64,000 nucleotides of DNA from Methylobacterium goesingense (GTDB lineage: Bacteria; Pseudomonadota; Alphaproteobacteria; Rhizobiales; Beijerinckiaceae). The notes under the pieces are model-generated. The model saw only the letters and a program-made list of their open reading frames with translations, ran no database searches and was not told the DNA's origin. Position 1 is the stretch's first letter, and each line of letters opens with the position of its first letter. Where the stretch lies: positions 1-64,000 of the forward strand of contig NZ_BPQL01000016.1 in the NCBI RefSeq assembly GCF_022179225.1, in the 5' to 3' direction. A program made the translations under genes and the position numbers. Below are positions 38,662-48,143 of this stretch, piece after piece.

Positions 38662-39758
38662 ACGTCGATCAGGCGGTCGGCGACCTCCTCGGCGAGCGAA
38701 AGGCTCGACGTCAGCCCCGGGCTCTCGATGCCAAAGAGATGGATCAGGCGGCGGAACCCGTGCTCGCCCGGACCGTCGATGTGGAAATCGGCCGCCGGCT
38801 CGCCCGGGCCGGTGAGCTTCGGACGGATGCCCGCGTAGTCCGGCGTCAGTACGCCCTCCGGCAGGCCGGGCCAGTAGCGGCGGATGGCGCTGGCGAAACG
38901 ATCGGCTCGGGCCGGATCGACCTGATAGTCGAGGGTGTCGACCCACTCGACATCCGGCCCGAAGCGCATGCGCCCGGCGAGATCCAGGGTGAGGTGGATG
39001 CCGAGGCCGCCTTCCACCGGCGCCGGATAGATCAGCCGTGCGAAAGCCGGGCGTCCCAGGCAACCGAAATAGCTGCCCTTGGCCAGAACCTGGCGCGGGA
39101 TGCGCGCGGCCGGGTAGCCCTCGACCGTGCCGGCCACCGCCTGCGCGCCGAGGCCGGCGGCGTTGACCACGGCATCGAACGGCAGGGCCTCACCGTTGAC
39201 CGCGACGCGCCATCCATCGGGGGCCTGCGCGATATGCGCGACCCGGCTGTTGAAGGCGACGGCCCCGCCGGCATCTTCGAGATCGCCCTGAAGGGCGAGC
39301 ATCAGGGCGTGGCTGTCGACGATGCCGGTCACGGGCGAATGGAGGGCGGCGACGCAGGCGAGGTTCGGCTCGAGCGCCCTCGCCTCGGACCCGTCCAGCA
39401 TGACGAGGCCCGGAACGCCGTTGGCCTCGCCCCGCGCGGCGATCGCGGCGATCGCCTCACGCTCCGAATCGTTCGTGGCAACGATGAGCTTGCCGCAGCG
39501 CCGATGCGGTACGCCGTGGCTCTCGCAGAAGGCGTAGAGCAGGGCGGCCCCGGCGACGCAGTGGCGCGCGCGCGACGATCCGGCCGGATAGTACATCCCG
39601 GCATGGATCACCTCGGAGCTGCGGGCCGAGACGCCCGTTCCGATCGCGCCTTCGGATTCCGCGACGATGACCGAATGCCCCCGGCGCGCGAGCGCACGGG
39701 CCGTGGCGAGTCCGACGATTCCGGCACCGACGACGAGGATATCCATGGCGGCGGACAT
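38658..39758 (-). CDS. LhgO-like FAD-dependent oxidoreductase
   Basis: The protein is 366 residues from ATG 39758; ATG 39746 (MDILVVGAG) is equally possible. It is a DAO-family flavoprotein with dinucleotide motif VVGAGIVGLATARALA and the segment SARSSEVIHAGMYYPAGSSRA, typical of L-2-hydroxyglutarate dehydrogenase. It would oxidise L-2-hydroxyglutarate to 2-oxoglutarate with FAD. Glycerol-3-phosphate or sarcosine-like substrates are possible alternatives. The stop codon overlaps the GFA gene end. Confidence 0.85.
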   Translation of the reverse strand: MSAAMDILVVGAGIVGLATARALARRGHSVIVAESEGAIGTGVSARSSEVIHAGMYYPAGSSRARHCVAGAALLYAFCESHGVPHRRCGKLIVATNDSEREAIAAIAARGEANGVPGLVMLDGSEARALEPNLACVAALHSPVTGIVDSHALMLALQGDLEDAGGAVAFNSRVAHIAQAPDGWRVAVNGEALPFDAVVNAAGLGAQAVAGTVEGYPAARIPRQVLAKGSYFGCLGRPAFARLIYPAPVEGGLGIHLTLDLAGRMRFGPDVEWVDTLDYQVDPARADRFASAIRRYWPGLPEGVLTPDYAGIRPKLTGPGEPAADFHIDGPGEHGFRRLIHLFGIESPGLTSSLSLAEEVADRLIDV

Positions 39759-40086
39759 GAGCACGAGGGCGAGGCGGAAGACAACCGCCCGAATCACGTG
39801 CCGGGCAAGCGCGAGTCGCGCGCCAGATGCCGGTCGGGAAGAATCCGCCGCGCCCTGCCTTTGCCTGGTAAAACCACGACGTCTCGGGCGGCGGCATCGG
39901 CATGCCCGGTGGGCGAGGGTCGCGCATGCATGTGCGGTCATGGCGCTGCGTCGAAGTTCCAGCTACAAGGGCGTCCATCCGTAACCGTTCGAGGCCGGAA
40001 TCACGTCGGTTCGGAGGATCGCGCCCCTGGGCGCATCCCTCCCCGGCGGGTTCTTCGCCTGCTTGCCCGCTAAGGCTTCCGTCACA
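39759..40086. other. Divergent intergenic region, lhgO-like gene and helicase
   Basis: This is a 328-bp region with high GC. I see no gene and no convincing riboswitch or palindrome. It must hold promoters for both flanking genes. DEAD-box helicase leaders are often cold-regulated, but nothing here shows it directly. Confidence 0.4.
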
Positions 40087-41802
40087 GTGCCCTTCCCGAC
40101 CCTGCCGGCCCCGCTCGCACGAGCACTGACCGCGCGCGACTATGAAGACCCGACGCCCGTCCAGAGCGCCGTCATCGAGGCGGCCGCGCAGGGGCGCGAT
40201 CTCCTCGTCTCGGCCCAGACCGGCTCGGGCAAGACCGTGGCCTATGGCCTCGCCTTCGCCGAGACCCTGCTCGACGGCGCCGAGCGTTTCGGCCCCGCCG
40301 GCGCGCCGCTGGCCCTCGTCATCGCCCCAACGCGGGAACTGGCGCTGCAGGTCGAGCGCGAACTGTCCTGGCTCTACGCGGAGACCGGCGCGCGCGTCAT
40401 CTCCTGCGTCGGCGGCATGGACCCCCGGCGCGAGAGCCGGCAGCTCAACGACGGCGCCCACATCGTCGTCGGCACCCCGGGCCGCCTGCGCGACCACCTG
40501 GAGCGGCGCAACCTCGCGACGCAGGATCTGCGCGCTGTCGTCCTCGACGAGGCCGACGAGATGCTCGACCTGGGCTTCCGCGACGACCTCGAGTTCATCC
40601 TGTCGGTGACTCCGAAGGAGCGCCGCACCCTGCTGTTCTCCGCGACACTGCCCAAGGCCATCGCGACCCTGGCCGAGCGCTATCAGAACGACGCGCTCCG
40701 CATCGCCGTGAAGGGTCAGGAGCGCGGCCACGCGGACATCACCTACAAGGCCATCCGCGTGGTGCCGCGCGAGCTGGAGCACGTGGTGGTCAACACCCTG
40801 CGCTTCATGGATGCGCCGACCGCGATCATCTTCTGCAACACCCGCAACGCCGTGCGCCACCTCCAGGCGGTACTGACCGAGCGCGGGTTCTCGGCCGTGG
40901 CCCTGTCGGGCGAGCTCGGCCAGGGCGAGCGCAACGCCGCCCTCCAGGCACTGCGCGACGGCCGGGCCAAGGTCTGCGTCGCCACCGACGTCGCGGCCCG
41001 CGGCATCGATCTGCCGACCGTCAGCCTCGTCATCCACGCCGACCTGCCGCACGACGCGGAGGTGCTGCAGCACCGCTCCGGCCGCACCGGCCGCGCCGGT
41101 CGCAAGGGCACCAGCCTCCTGCTCATCCCGGCCTCGAAGCGGCGCCGGGCCGAGCAGATGCTGATGATCGCCAAGGTCTCGTTCGAGTGGGCCGGCCCGC
41201 CCACCGCCGACGAGATCCGCCGCCTCGACGGCGAGCGCATGTGGCAGGACCCGATCTTCACCGAGGAGCCGGCCGAGGAAGACATCGCCATGGCCGAGAC
41301 CCTGATGGCGCAGCGCACGCCCCAGGAACTCGCCGCCGCGCTCGCCCGGATCTACCGCTCGCGCCTCCCGTCGCCCGAAGACGTCACCGACCCGGGCGCA
41401 GGCCCCGAGCGCAAGACCCGCCCAGTCTACGACCCCGCCGATGTGGACCGGATCGACGCCCAGGGCCCGGCCGTATGGTTCCGGCTCAATCTCGGCCGGC
41501 GCGACAACGCCGATCCGCGCCGCCTGCTGCCGATGCTGACCCGGCGCGGAAATATCGGCCGCCAGGAAATCGGCGCGATCCGCATCTTCGATCGCGAGAC
41601 CAAGTTCGAGGTGCGCGGCGGCGCGGCTTCGCGCTTCGCGCAGACCTTCGCCAAGAACGGTTCGCCCGAGATCCAGGTGGAACCCCTGCTCGACGGGGAG
41701 CCGGCGCGCGAGGAGGCGGGGCCGAAGAGCTTCAAGAGCCCGCGCGGCGCACGCCACGAGCGCGAGATCGCCAAGAAGCCCCGCGCCAGCCGGGCCAAGT
41801 AA
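40087..41802 (+). CDS. DEAD-box RNA helicase with DbpA-type RNA-binding domain
   Basis: The protein is 571 residues from GTG 40087, chosen because PFPTLPAPLARAL is the usual family start; TTG 40063 would add 8 residues. Helicase motifs: I AQTGSGKT, Ia PTRELALQ, II DEAD in VLDEADEMLDLG, III SAT, V ARGIDLP and VI HRSGRTGRAGRKG. The C-terminal part NADPRRLLPMLTRRGNIGR is a DbpA RNA-binding domain. In E. coli DbpA this binds 23S rRNA hairpin 92. A role in ribosome assembly is likely. The last 30 residues are lysine-rich. Confidence 0.94.
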   Translation: MPFPTLPAPLARALTARDYEDPTPVQSAVIEAAAQGRDLLVSAQTGSGKTVAYGLAFAETLLDGAERFGPAGAPLALVIAPTRELALQVERELSWLYAETGARVISCVGGMDPRRESRQLNDGAHIVVGTPGRLRDHLERRNLATQDLRAVVLDEADEMLDLGFRDDLEFILSVTPKERRTLLFSATLPKAIATLAERYQNDALRIAVKGQERGHADITYKAIRVVPRELEHVVVNTLRFMDAPTAIIFCNTRNAVRHLQAVLTERGFSAVALSGELGQGERNAALQALRDGRAKVCVATDVAARGIDLPTVSLVIHADLPHDAEVLQHRSGRTGRAGRKGTSLLLIPASKRRRAEQMLMIAKVSFEWAGPPTADEIRRLDGERMWQDPIFTEEPAEEDIAMAETLMAQRTPQELAAALARIYRSRLPSPEDVTDPGAGPERKTRPVYDPADVDRIDAQGPAVWFRLNLGRRDNADPRRLLPMLTRRGNIGRQEIGAIRIFDRETKFEVRGGAASRFAQTFAKNGSPEIQVEPLLDGEPAREEAGPKSFKSPRGARHEREIAKKPRASRAK

Positions 41803-41833
41803 CACACCAGGTCATCTAACGGGTTAGACAATC

Positions 41834-41853
41834 GGGGCGCCGGACGGCGCCCC
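41834..41853. terminator. Bidirectional hairpin between helicase and membrane-anchored protein genes
   Basis: GGGGCGCC pairs perfectly with GGCGCCCC around GGAC, between the two convergent stop codons. It has a GC-only stem and no T-run. Confidence 0.55.
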
Positions 41854-41856
41854 GGC

Positions 41857-42756
41857 TCAGAAGCTGTTGGGCAGGTTCTTCACGGCGTTGCCGAGGGCCT
41901 CGACCCCTTCCGCGAGCTTGCGCCCGGCGGGCGCCAGGGACGGCACCTTCATCCCGAACACCTCCGTGTGCTCCGCCTCGGCCTCTGCCGGAGGCTCGGG
42001 CGCAGCGGCGGCGGCTGCGACCTTCGCGGGCACCGGCTTGACGGCCGCCGGCTTGGCATGGGCCACCGGTGTGGGAGCAACGCGCTTTGCAGGCGCCTCG
42101 CGCTCGCTGGTCAGGGCCGTGAAGGTGCCGTTGGTGGCCCGCGAACGAGTGGTTTCGTTGGGCGACGGCGGGATCAGCGTTGCGGTTCGGGCAGCCGGCA
42201 CCAGGGCAGCGGGCCGGGCCGGCGGGAGGACCGCGGCATTCTCGATCGGCGGAAGGCGCGCGGGCTTCGGCGTCGCGGCGGCCTCGATCCGCTTCTGGGG
42301 CGCAGGCGGCTCCGGCGCGACGGCGGCGGGCGTGACCGCTGGCTGGGCCACGGCAGCCTGGATCGAAGCCGGCGGCGCCGTGATCTTCGGGTCGGCCGGT
42401 ACCGTCCCGGTGACGGACGCCACGACATCGGCCTTGGCCTTCTCGGACCCCTGATCGACGACCTTCACAGGCTCGACCGTGGCGGGTGCCAGCGCCGGAA
42501 CGCCGTCACGCAGGTCCGGCCACTCGGAGGCCTTCTGCGCCATGGCGGCGGATTGGAGGGTCGGCCGGGTGTATTGCGGCCCGGCCAGCCCGCCGAGCAT
42601 CGAAGAGGCCAGGGCGGCAAAGCCCGCCAGGCCGAGCACGCCGAGGCCGGACAGGAGCACGATGCGCAGATGGGGGCGAGAGGGACGCGACGCCGGCACG
42701 GCCGGGCTTCGTGTCTCGGAGGGGTCGATCGTCACGGGCATCATCGGTTGAGACAT
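41857..42756 (-). CDS. Membrane-anchored Ala/Pro-rich hypothetical protein
   Basis: The 299-residue protein starts with a cytoplasmic stretch of about 30 residues, then one membrane helix (IVLLSGLGVLGLAGFAALA), then about 240 residues rich in Ala, Pro, Lys and Val. It ends in an apparent short amphipathic piece, LAEGVEALGNAVKNLPNSF. It looks like a TonB-like or periplasm-spanning linker protein, but no TonB C-domain is present. I do not recognise a family. Confidence 0.7.
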   Translation of the reverse strand: MSQPMMPVTIDPSETRSPAVPASRPSRPHLRIVLLSGLGVLGLAGFAALASSMLGGLAGPQYTRPTLQSAAMAQKASEWPDLRDGVPALAPATVEPVKVVDQGSEKAKADVVASVTGTVPADPKITAPPASIQAAVAQPAVTPAAVAPEPPAPQKRIEAAATPKPARLPPIENAAVLPPARPAALVPAARTATLIPPSPNETTRSRATNGTFTALTSEREAPAKRVAPTPVAHAKPAAVKPVPAKVAAAAAAPEPPAEAEAEHTEVFGMKVPSLAPAGRKLAEGVEALGNAVKNLPNSF

Positions 42757-42960
42757 CTCGGACGCTGGAAACCGTTTGGATTGACCGTTGCGGGTCGATC
42801 ACGCCGCGCCGTCCGGTTCCGGGCTGTGCGAGGCCACCCCGGGGTAGACGCTCGGCGTGTCATGAAAAAGGCCGCGCATTGGGGCATGAAGATGTCATCG
42901 CGGCGTCATCAGGTCATCGGCGGTCCTGAGGGGCCGCGAATCTAAATAAACCCCACAGCT

Positions 42961-43899
42961 TTAACGAGACGTATCGTCAATCGACTTTCCGGCGTCGTGC
43001 ATCGTCGCCATCGCGTCGGCCTGCACCCGGACCACCCGCGCCACGTTTCGCGCCCGCCGCGTCGCCGATCCCGTATCGAGGACCGCACCGGCCACGAGGC
43101 GCTCCTTGAGGGCGACGAGGTCCGGGTCGCCCCAGCGGCGGTGGAGCGCCTGAAAGCATCGGTGCCGCGAGTGGTCGAAGACCCGCGGATGCCGGTCGAC
43201 ATCGCGGCAGGGATGGGCCGGGTGCAGGACAGCGACAGGCATCAACCTATTGGGAATCGATGCCGTCGCGGCGTGGGTTCGGCCGAGGGCGAGAACGCGG
43301 GGCGCCAGGAAGGCGCGGGGCCCGGGCACCATGGGCTCGGCGCCCGCGAAAACCTCGATGCGCCCGAGTGGAGTTACCACCACGACATCGACGGCGCGGC
43401 GCGCGACGAGATCGAGGACGGGCGCAGCGGGATCGAAGGCGTGAAGGCCCACCGCGCGGCGTAGATCTGCGAGCGCCTCCGGGTCGGACGTGCGCAGCAC
43501 GAAGCGGCCCTGGTGCAATCCGAGGCCGAGATCGAACATGGGATCCCCGCGATTCTCCGGGCGGACCGCATCGCCGTCCGGCCCGCTCTCCGTGAGCACG
43601 TCGGGATTCGGCGCGCCGTGCGCGGTGGGAAGACAGAGGGCGACCGCGTGGCTCCAGCCCCCGTGGAAAGCGGTCTCGTAGGCGACCGGGATGGCGGCGC
43701 GGGGGTCGAGCCTGATCGCGCCGCGCGCCGTCACCAAGCCGGGTCGCGGGCCCACGATCCGCGTGCCCGACTCCGCATGTCCATGGCCGAACTCGGCCAG
43801 CGCGCCGAAGCCACCGAGACTCCAGGTCGCCTCGGGATCGGCGAGCCCGTCCGCGACGAGGGCCGCCACGGCCTCCGCCGCCCCGTTCACCGGCCTCAT
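42961..43899 (-). CDS. Uncharacterised protein, possibly DUF6925 family
   Basis: The protein is 312 residues from ATG 43899. It begins with AEAVAALVADGLADPEATWSLG and FGALAEFGHG. No membrane segment or signal is present. Conserved-looking pieces include YETAFHGGWSHAVALCLP and a His-rich C-terminal stretch HPRVFDHSRHRCFQALH. My recollection is that this type is filed as DUF6925 in Methylobacterium; that is not certain. No enzyme motif is recognised. It is divergent from the sensor kinase gene, 140 bases apart. Confidence 0.6.
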   Translation of the reverse strand: MRPVNGAAEAVAALVADGLADPEATWSLGGFGALAEFGHGHAESGTRIVGPRPGLVTARGAIRLDPRAAIPVAYETAFHGGWSHAVALCLPTAHGAPNPDVLTESGPDGDAVRPENRGDPMFDLGLGLHQGRFVLRTSDPEALADLRRAVGLHAFDPAAPVLDLVARRAVDVVVVTPLGRIEVFAGAEPMVPGPRAFLAPRVLALGRTHAATASIPNRLMPVAVLHPAHPCRDVDRHPRVFDHSRHRCFQALHRRWGDPDLVALKERLVAGAVLDTGSATRRARNVARVVRVQADAMATMHDAGKSIDDTSR

Positions 43900-44039
43900 G
43901 GGTCCGGCATGCCGAGGTGCCGGGGGCAAGCAGGACGCACGGGGTCGGGGCAAGCAGCGCCCCCCTGCCATCCCGTTCCGCTTCGGCTAGAAGCGGGGGC
44001 GCGCACCCTGACCCATCCGGCGCTTCCGCTCACGGTCCG

Positions 44040-45533
44040 ATGTCCCAGAACCCAGCCCCCATGGCCGCTCGCCCCCCCTGGCGCGGGCCCACGCGCCGCA
44101 CGCCGGACCCTGCCCGCACAGGATGGGCGAGCTGGCTGAACTGGTCCTCCTGGCCCACCCGCGCGCGGATGATCGCCCTCGTCCTCGCCATCGACGTCCT
44201 CGCCGCCCTGGTGTCCTGCGCGGTCATCGTGCTGAACGCCCGCTCCGCCGTCGAGGTCGAGATGCAGGCGGCCATGTCCAATGTCGAGCTTCTGGTCTCG
44301 GACACCATCGATCTGGCCCAGAACGAGGCGCCCTCGGGCATCCTGCAGACCCTGAACCTGCGCATTCACGACCTCCGGCACGTCCGCGTCACGGTACTGG
44401 ACGCCTCGGGCAAGGTCGTCCCGAGCGGCTTTGGGCGTCTGCGGCGCGATCAGCACGTCTCGCCGGACTGGTTCGCCGTCCTGATCGCGCCATCGATCCG
44501 CGAGCACGACCTGCCGATCGTCGCCCGGGGCGCGCGGATCGGGACCGCACGCATCACCACCCAGCCGCGCGACGAGATCGACGAGGTCTGGGGCTACGCG
44601 GTCTCGCTCTCGCTGACGAGCTTCAGCCTCAGCCTCGGCCTGCTCGTCGCGCTCACCGTCGCCTTCGGCCGGGTCCTGGCCCCCCTCACCCGCCTCGCCG
44701 ACGGTCTGACCCAGTTGGAGCGGCAGGACTACACCGCCCGTCTCGAACCGCCCGCCTCGCGGGAACTCGCCATCATCGCCAGGCGCTTCAACAGCGTGGC
44801 CCAGGCCCTGGCCGAGACGCGGGCCGCCAACGGCCGGCTCAACCGGCAGCTTCTCAGCGCGCAGGACGACGAGCGCCGCCGCACCGCCCTCGAGCTGCAC
44901 GACGAGTTCGGTCCGTGCCTGTTCGCCCTGGAAGCCAATGCCGCCTCGGTGATCCGCATGGCCGAGGCCGAGGCGCCGCCCGATCGCGAGCGCCTGAAGC
45001 AGCGCGCCCAGGAGATCGCCAGCATCGTCGGCCAAGTCCAGGTCCAGAACCGCGACCTGCTCAACCGCCTGCGGCCGCACGCCCTCGGCCAGGTGCCGCT
45101 GGCCGACTGCCTCGAACTGCTGCTGCGCGACTTCCGGCGGCGGCACGCCGGCACGCGCTTCGCCGGCACCTTCGACGGGCTCGCACGCGGCTACGGCGAC
45201 GTGACCGACCTCACCGTATTCCGCTGCATCCAGGAGAGCATGACCAACGCCGTGCGCCACGGCCGGGCCTCGAACGTCACGGTGCGGGCGCAGGACGAAG
45301 CCGAGTCGGGCGCGGCAAGTGGGCGCGCCCTTCGGATCACGATCCGCGACGACGGGGCGGGCGTGCCCGAGGATCACGGCCTCGGCCTCGGTCTGTCGGG
45401 GATGCGCGAGCGGGTGGAGGCGCTCGGGGGCACCTTCGGGCTTGACAACGGGCAGCCTGGCGCGGTTGTCCGGATCATGATCCCGCTCGACCGCGAGCCG
45501 GACACGGACACGAGCTCGAACGCACGCGCATGA
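44040..45533 (+). CDS. NarX-type sensor histidine kinase (HisKA_3)
   Basis: The protein is 497 residues from ATG 44040. TM1 is near 43-66 and TM2 near 185-212, with a small periplasmic domain between; a HAMP domain follows. It has the HisKA_3 dimerisation motif with His287 in ALELHDEFGPCLFALEAN and an HATPase with ESMTNAVRHG, RDDGAG and LGLGLSGMRERVEALGG. The signal is unknown. It overlaps the response regulator gene by 4 bases (ATGA), so the pair is coupled. Confidence 0.93.
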   Translation: MSQNPAPMAARPPWRGPTRRTPDPARTGWASWLNWSSWPTRARMIALVLAIDVLAALVSCAVIVLNARSAVEVEMQAAMSNVELLVSDTIDLAQNEAPSGILQTLNLRIHDLRHVRVTVLDASGKVVPSGFGRLRRDQHVSPDWFAVLIAPSIREHDLPIVARGARIGTARITTQPRDEIDEVWGYAVSLSLTSFSLSLGLLVALTVAFGRVLAPLTRLADGLTQLERQDYTARLEPPASRELAIIARRFNSVAQALAETRAANGRLNRQLLSAQDDERRRTALELHDEFGPCLFALEANAASVIRMAEAEAPPDRERLKQRAQEIASIVGQVQVQNRDLLNRLRPHALGQVPLADCLELLLRDFRRRHAGTRFAGTFDGLARGYGDVTDLTVFRCIQESMTNAVRHGRASNVTVRAQDEAESGAASGRALRITIRDDGAGVPEDHGLGLGLSGMRERVEALGGTFGLDNGQPGAVVRIMIPLDREPDTDTSSNARA

Positions 45534-46204
45534 ACGCGATCGCCCTGAAGACCGAGGCTTTCAAGACAGAGGCACCCGCCCTCGTCATCGACGACCATCC
45601 CATCGTGCTCCAGGGCTGCCGCCGGGTGCTGGAGGACGCGGGCATCGAACGCATCGCCGAGGCGACCAGCGTGGTGGCGGGCTATCGCATGTTCCTACGC
45701 CTGCGGCCCGGGACGGTGATCTGCGACCTCACCTTCCAGGGCAGCGGCCTCGCGGGCCTGCACCTGATCCGACGCATGCGGGACGTGAACCCGGCGGCGC
45801 GCATCCTCGTCTTCAGCATGCACAACGACCCGGTGATCGTATCGCGCGCGCTCGAGGCGGGGGCGCTCGGTTACGTGCTGAAGGACCACGCCTCCGGCGA
45901 GCTCTTCGAGGCCTTCGAGCGCGTCCGCGCCGGCCAGCCCTATCTCGACCGGCGCCTCGCCACCGAGGTCGCGATGCTGCGCACCGACCCCAAGCGCACC
46001 CCCGAGACACAGTTGACCCCGCGCGAGCTGCAGATCCTGCAGCGGCTGGCCCAGGGCAAGTCCTACGGCACCATCGCGAGCGACCTGTCGGTGAGCTACA
46101 AGACCGTGACGAACGCCTGCTCGCTGATGCGCCAGAAGCTCGGGGTGCGCACGCTCGCCGAACTGATCCACGTGGCGGTGACGCAGGCGCAACGCCAGGG
46201 CTGA
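45530..46204 (+). CDS. LuxR/NarL-type response regulator
   Basis: The 224-residue protein has a receiver domain with Asp21/Asp22 (VIDDHP) and phospho-acceptor Asp66 (TVICDLTFQGSG), then a LuxR-type HTH with LTPRELQILQRLAQGKSYGTIA. It is the partner of the upstream kinase, with 4 bases overlap. The N-terminal 15 residues (ALKTEAFKTEAPA) are an unusual extension. Target genes are unknown. Confidence 0.93.
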   Translation: MNAIALKTEAFKTEAPALVIDDHPIVLQGCRRVLEDAGIERIAEATSVVAGYRMFLRLRPGTVICDLTFQGSGLAGLHLIRRMRDVNPAARILVFSMHNDPVIVSRALEAGALGYVLKDHASGELFEAFERVRAGQPYLDRRLATEVAMLRTDPKRTPETQLTPRELQILQRLAQGKSYGTIASDLSVSYKTVTNACSLMRQKLGVRTLAELIHVAVTQAQRQG

Positions 46205-46208
46205 GACG

Positions 46209-46625
46209 TCAGTCGAGTCCGCCCATCGCGCGGACGATGGCCCATTCGGCCTCGGTCACCGGCTGCACGGAGAGCCTCGAATTGTTGGCGAGCACCATCG
46301 CGGACAGGCGCGGCTCGGCCTTGATCGCCTCCAGCGTCACGGGCCGGGGCAGTGCCTCAAGGGCGCGCAGGTCCACCATGCCGAAGCGGCCGGTCTCGTC
46401 GCTGTCGTCCGGGTAATAGGGGCGGATCACCTCGACGATGCCGACCACCGCCTTGCCCTCGTTCGAGTGGTAGAAGAAGCCCCGCTCGCCGACCTCCATG
46501 GCCATCAGGTGCTTCTTGGCGACGTGGTTGCGCACGCCGTTCCAGTGCGTGCCCGCCGCCCCCGCCGCAACCTGCTGGTCCCACGACCAGGTCGAAGGCT
46601 CGGATTTGTAGAGCCAGTGGGCCAT
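46209..46625 (-). CDS. EVE-domain protein
   Basis: The protein is 138 residues from ATG 46625. The EVE (PUA-like) domain is recognisable from MAHWLYKSEPSTWSWDQ, GTHWNGVRNHVAKKHL and GERGFFYHSNEGKAVVGIVEV. EVE proteins bind modified bases in nucleic acids. It lies 50 bases after the OGFr-domain gene on the same strand, the last member of the tsaD-led run. Conserved association with tsaD suggests a link with tRNA modification. Confidence 0.92.
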   Translation of the reverse strand: MAHWLYKSEPSTWSWDQQVAAGAAGTHWNGVRNHVAKKHLMAMEVGERGFFYHSNEGKAVVGIVEVIRPYYPDDSDETGRFGMVDLRALEALPRPVTLEAIKAEPRLSAMVLANNSRLSVQPVTEAEWAIVRAMGGLD

Positions 46626-46675
46626 GCGCGTCTCCCGGAAAACGCGCACTCTCTAGCACCGGAGAAGCGTGGCCG

Positions 46676-47140
46676 TCAGGCCCCGCGAAGCGCGGAATTC
46701 CAGTAGCGCAAGCTCGTGGCGTTGACCGGTCCGCCGGCCTTGGCGTTGCGCGCCGTGACGAAGGCGTGAAACTCGGCGGCCGGCTCCGGTCCGAGGAAGT
46801 CGGACAGAGCGGAGAGGATGCGGGTGATGCGCAGGTGGTTGTGGTCGTAGGCACGCAGCCAGCCGTCGGTCTCGGCGTAGAAGCGGGTCATCCGTCCGAG
46901 CGCAGCGCGCAGGCCCGAGAGGGCGGCGGGATCGGACCGGATCGCCTCGGCCTCGGCGCGGGACAGGACCGGCGCGCCCGGCACCGCGAGGCTCGCCTCG
47001 TGCAGGGGGAAGCACCACTGGATGAAGTCGTGCACGCCCTCGATATGGGGGTCGTCATACGCGAGGATGTCCTTGAGGACACGCCCGGCCCCGTCGCGGC
47101 CGGTACCTGCGAGGAAGGCCTGGATCGGGTACTGGCTCAT
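46676..47140 (-). CDS. Opioid growth factor receptor-like (OGFr_N) domain protein
   Basis: The 154-residue protein carries the pattern of the OGFr conserved region: FLAGTGRDGAGRVLKDILAY, EGVHDFIQWCFPLHEAS, and YDHNHLRITRILSAL. The bacterial proteins with this domain have no known function; the name derives from a vertebrate receptor. ATG 47140 overlaps the gpsA stop by 4 bases, indicating coupling. No membrane segment is seen. Confidence 0.82.
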   Translation of the reverse strand: MSQYPIQAFLAGTGRDGAGRVLKDILAYDDPHIEGVHDFIQWCFPLHEASLAVPGAPVLSRAEAEAIRSDPAALSGLRAALGRMTRFYAETDGWLRAYDHNHLRITRILSALSDFLGPEPAAEFHAFVTARNAKAGGPVNATSLRYWNSALRGA

Positions 47141-48138
47141 TCGGCCTCCCCCCTCAGGGGCCGGGCCAGCAGGGCGGCGACGACCGAATCGACGCTGGCG
47201 CCGCCGGACACGATGGAAGCCACCGCTTCCGCCACCGGCATCTCGACGCCCCGGGCCCGCGCGAGGTCCACCAGGGCGGCGGCCGTGAAGGCGCCCTCCG
47301 CGAGCTTGCCGCCGGCGGCCTCCTCCGGCGAGGCGCCGGCCCCGAGGCGCTGGCCGAAGGCGAAGTTGCGCGATTGCGGCGAGGAGGCGGTCAGCACCAG
47401 GTCGCCGAGGCCCGACAGCCCCATCAGGGTCTCGGGCCGCCCGCCATAGGCGCGGGCGAAGCGCATGAGTTCGGCGAAGGCCCGGGCGATCAGGGCGGCG
47501 CGCGCGCTCTCGCCGAGGCCGCGCCCGGCCACGATGCCCGACGCGATGGCGAGCACGTTCTTTCCGGCTCCCCCGATCTCGACGCCCCGCACGTCGTCGG
47601 TGTGATAGACCCGCAGGGCCGGGCCCGAGAGGGTGGTGGCGAGGCGAGCGGCGAGCCCCGCATCGGCCGCCGCGAGCGTGACGGCGGTGGGCAGGTTGCG
47701 GGCGACATCGGCCGCGAAGCTCGGCCCGGACAGCACCGCCACGGGCGCCGAAGGGCCCAGCCTCTCCCCGGCGACCTCGCTCATGAAGGCGTCGCTGCCG
47801 CTCTCGATTCCCTTGGCGCAGAGCACAATGGCCGCCCCCGGCGCGAAGGCGGGCGCGAGATCACCGAGCACGCCCCGCAGGGTCTGGGCCGGGACCACCA
47901 TCAGCAGGGTGCCGGCCGCCGTCAGGGCACCGGCCTCGGCGGTCGCGGTGATGCGGCGGTGGAGCGGCACGCCGGGGAGGTAGCGCGCGTTCTCGCGCGT
48001 CCTCTCCAGGCGCTCGGCCGACGCCCCGTCACGCAGCCAGAGGATGACGTCGTGCCCGGCCGCCGCCGCCGCGTTGGCGAGCGCCGTGCCCCAGGCGCCT
48101 CCGCCGACGACCCCGATTCGCGTGGCCGGACTGCTCAT
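47137..48138 (-). CDS. gpsA: Glycerol-3-phosphate dehydrogenase [NAD(P)+]
   Basis: The protein is 333 residues from ATG 48138; GTG 48147 would overlap the upstream stop by 4 bases. It has the NAD motif GVVGGGAWGTALANAAA, VPAQTLRGVL, CAKGIE and the catalytic Lys in GAGKNVLAIASGIV. It makes sn-glycerol-3-phosphate for phospholipids. It is in the tsaD-GNAT-gpsA-OGFr-EVE run. Length is normal. Confidence 0.95.
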   Translation of the reverse strand: MSSPATRIGVVGGGAWGTALANAAAAAGHDVILWLRDGASAERLERTRENARYLPGVPLHRRITATAEAGALTAAGTLLMVVPAQTLRGVLGDLAPAFAPGAAIVLCAKGIESGSDAFMSEVAGERLGPSAPVAVLSGPSFAADVARNLPTAVTLAAADAGLAARLATTLSGPALRVYHTDDVRGVEIGGAGKNVLAIASGIVAGRGLGESARAALIARAFAELMRFARAYGGRPETLMGLSGLGDLVLTASSPQSRNFAFGQRLGAGASPEEAAGGKLAEGAFTAAALVDLARARGVEMPVAEAVASIVSGGASVDSVVAALLARPLRGEAE

Positions 48139-48143
48139 GCTGG

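Noticed and set aside
39759..40086. Plus-strand ORFs in the gap before the helicase gene
   Set aside because: No conserved sequence or ribosome binding site; they appear to be chance open frames in GC-rich DNA.
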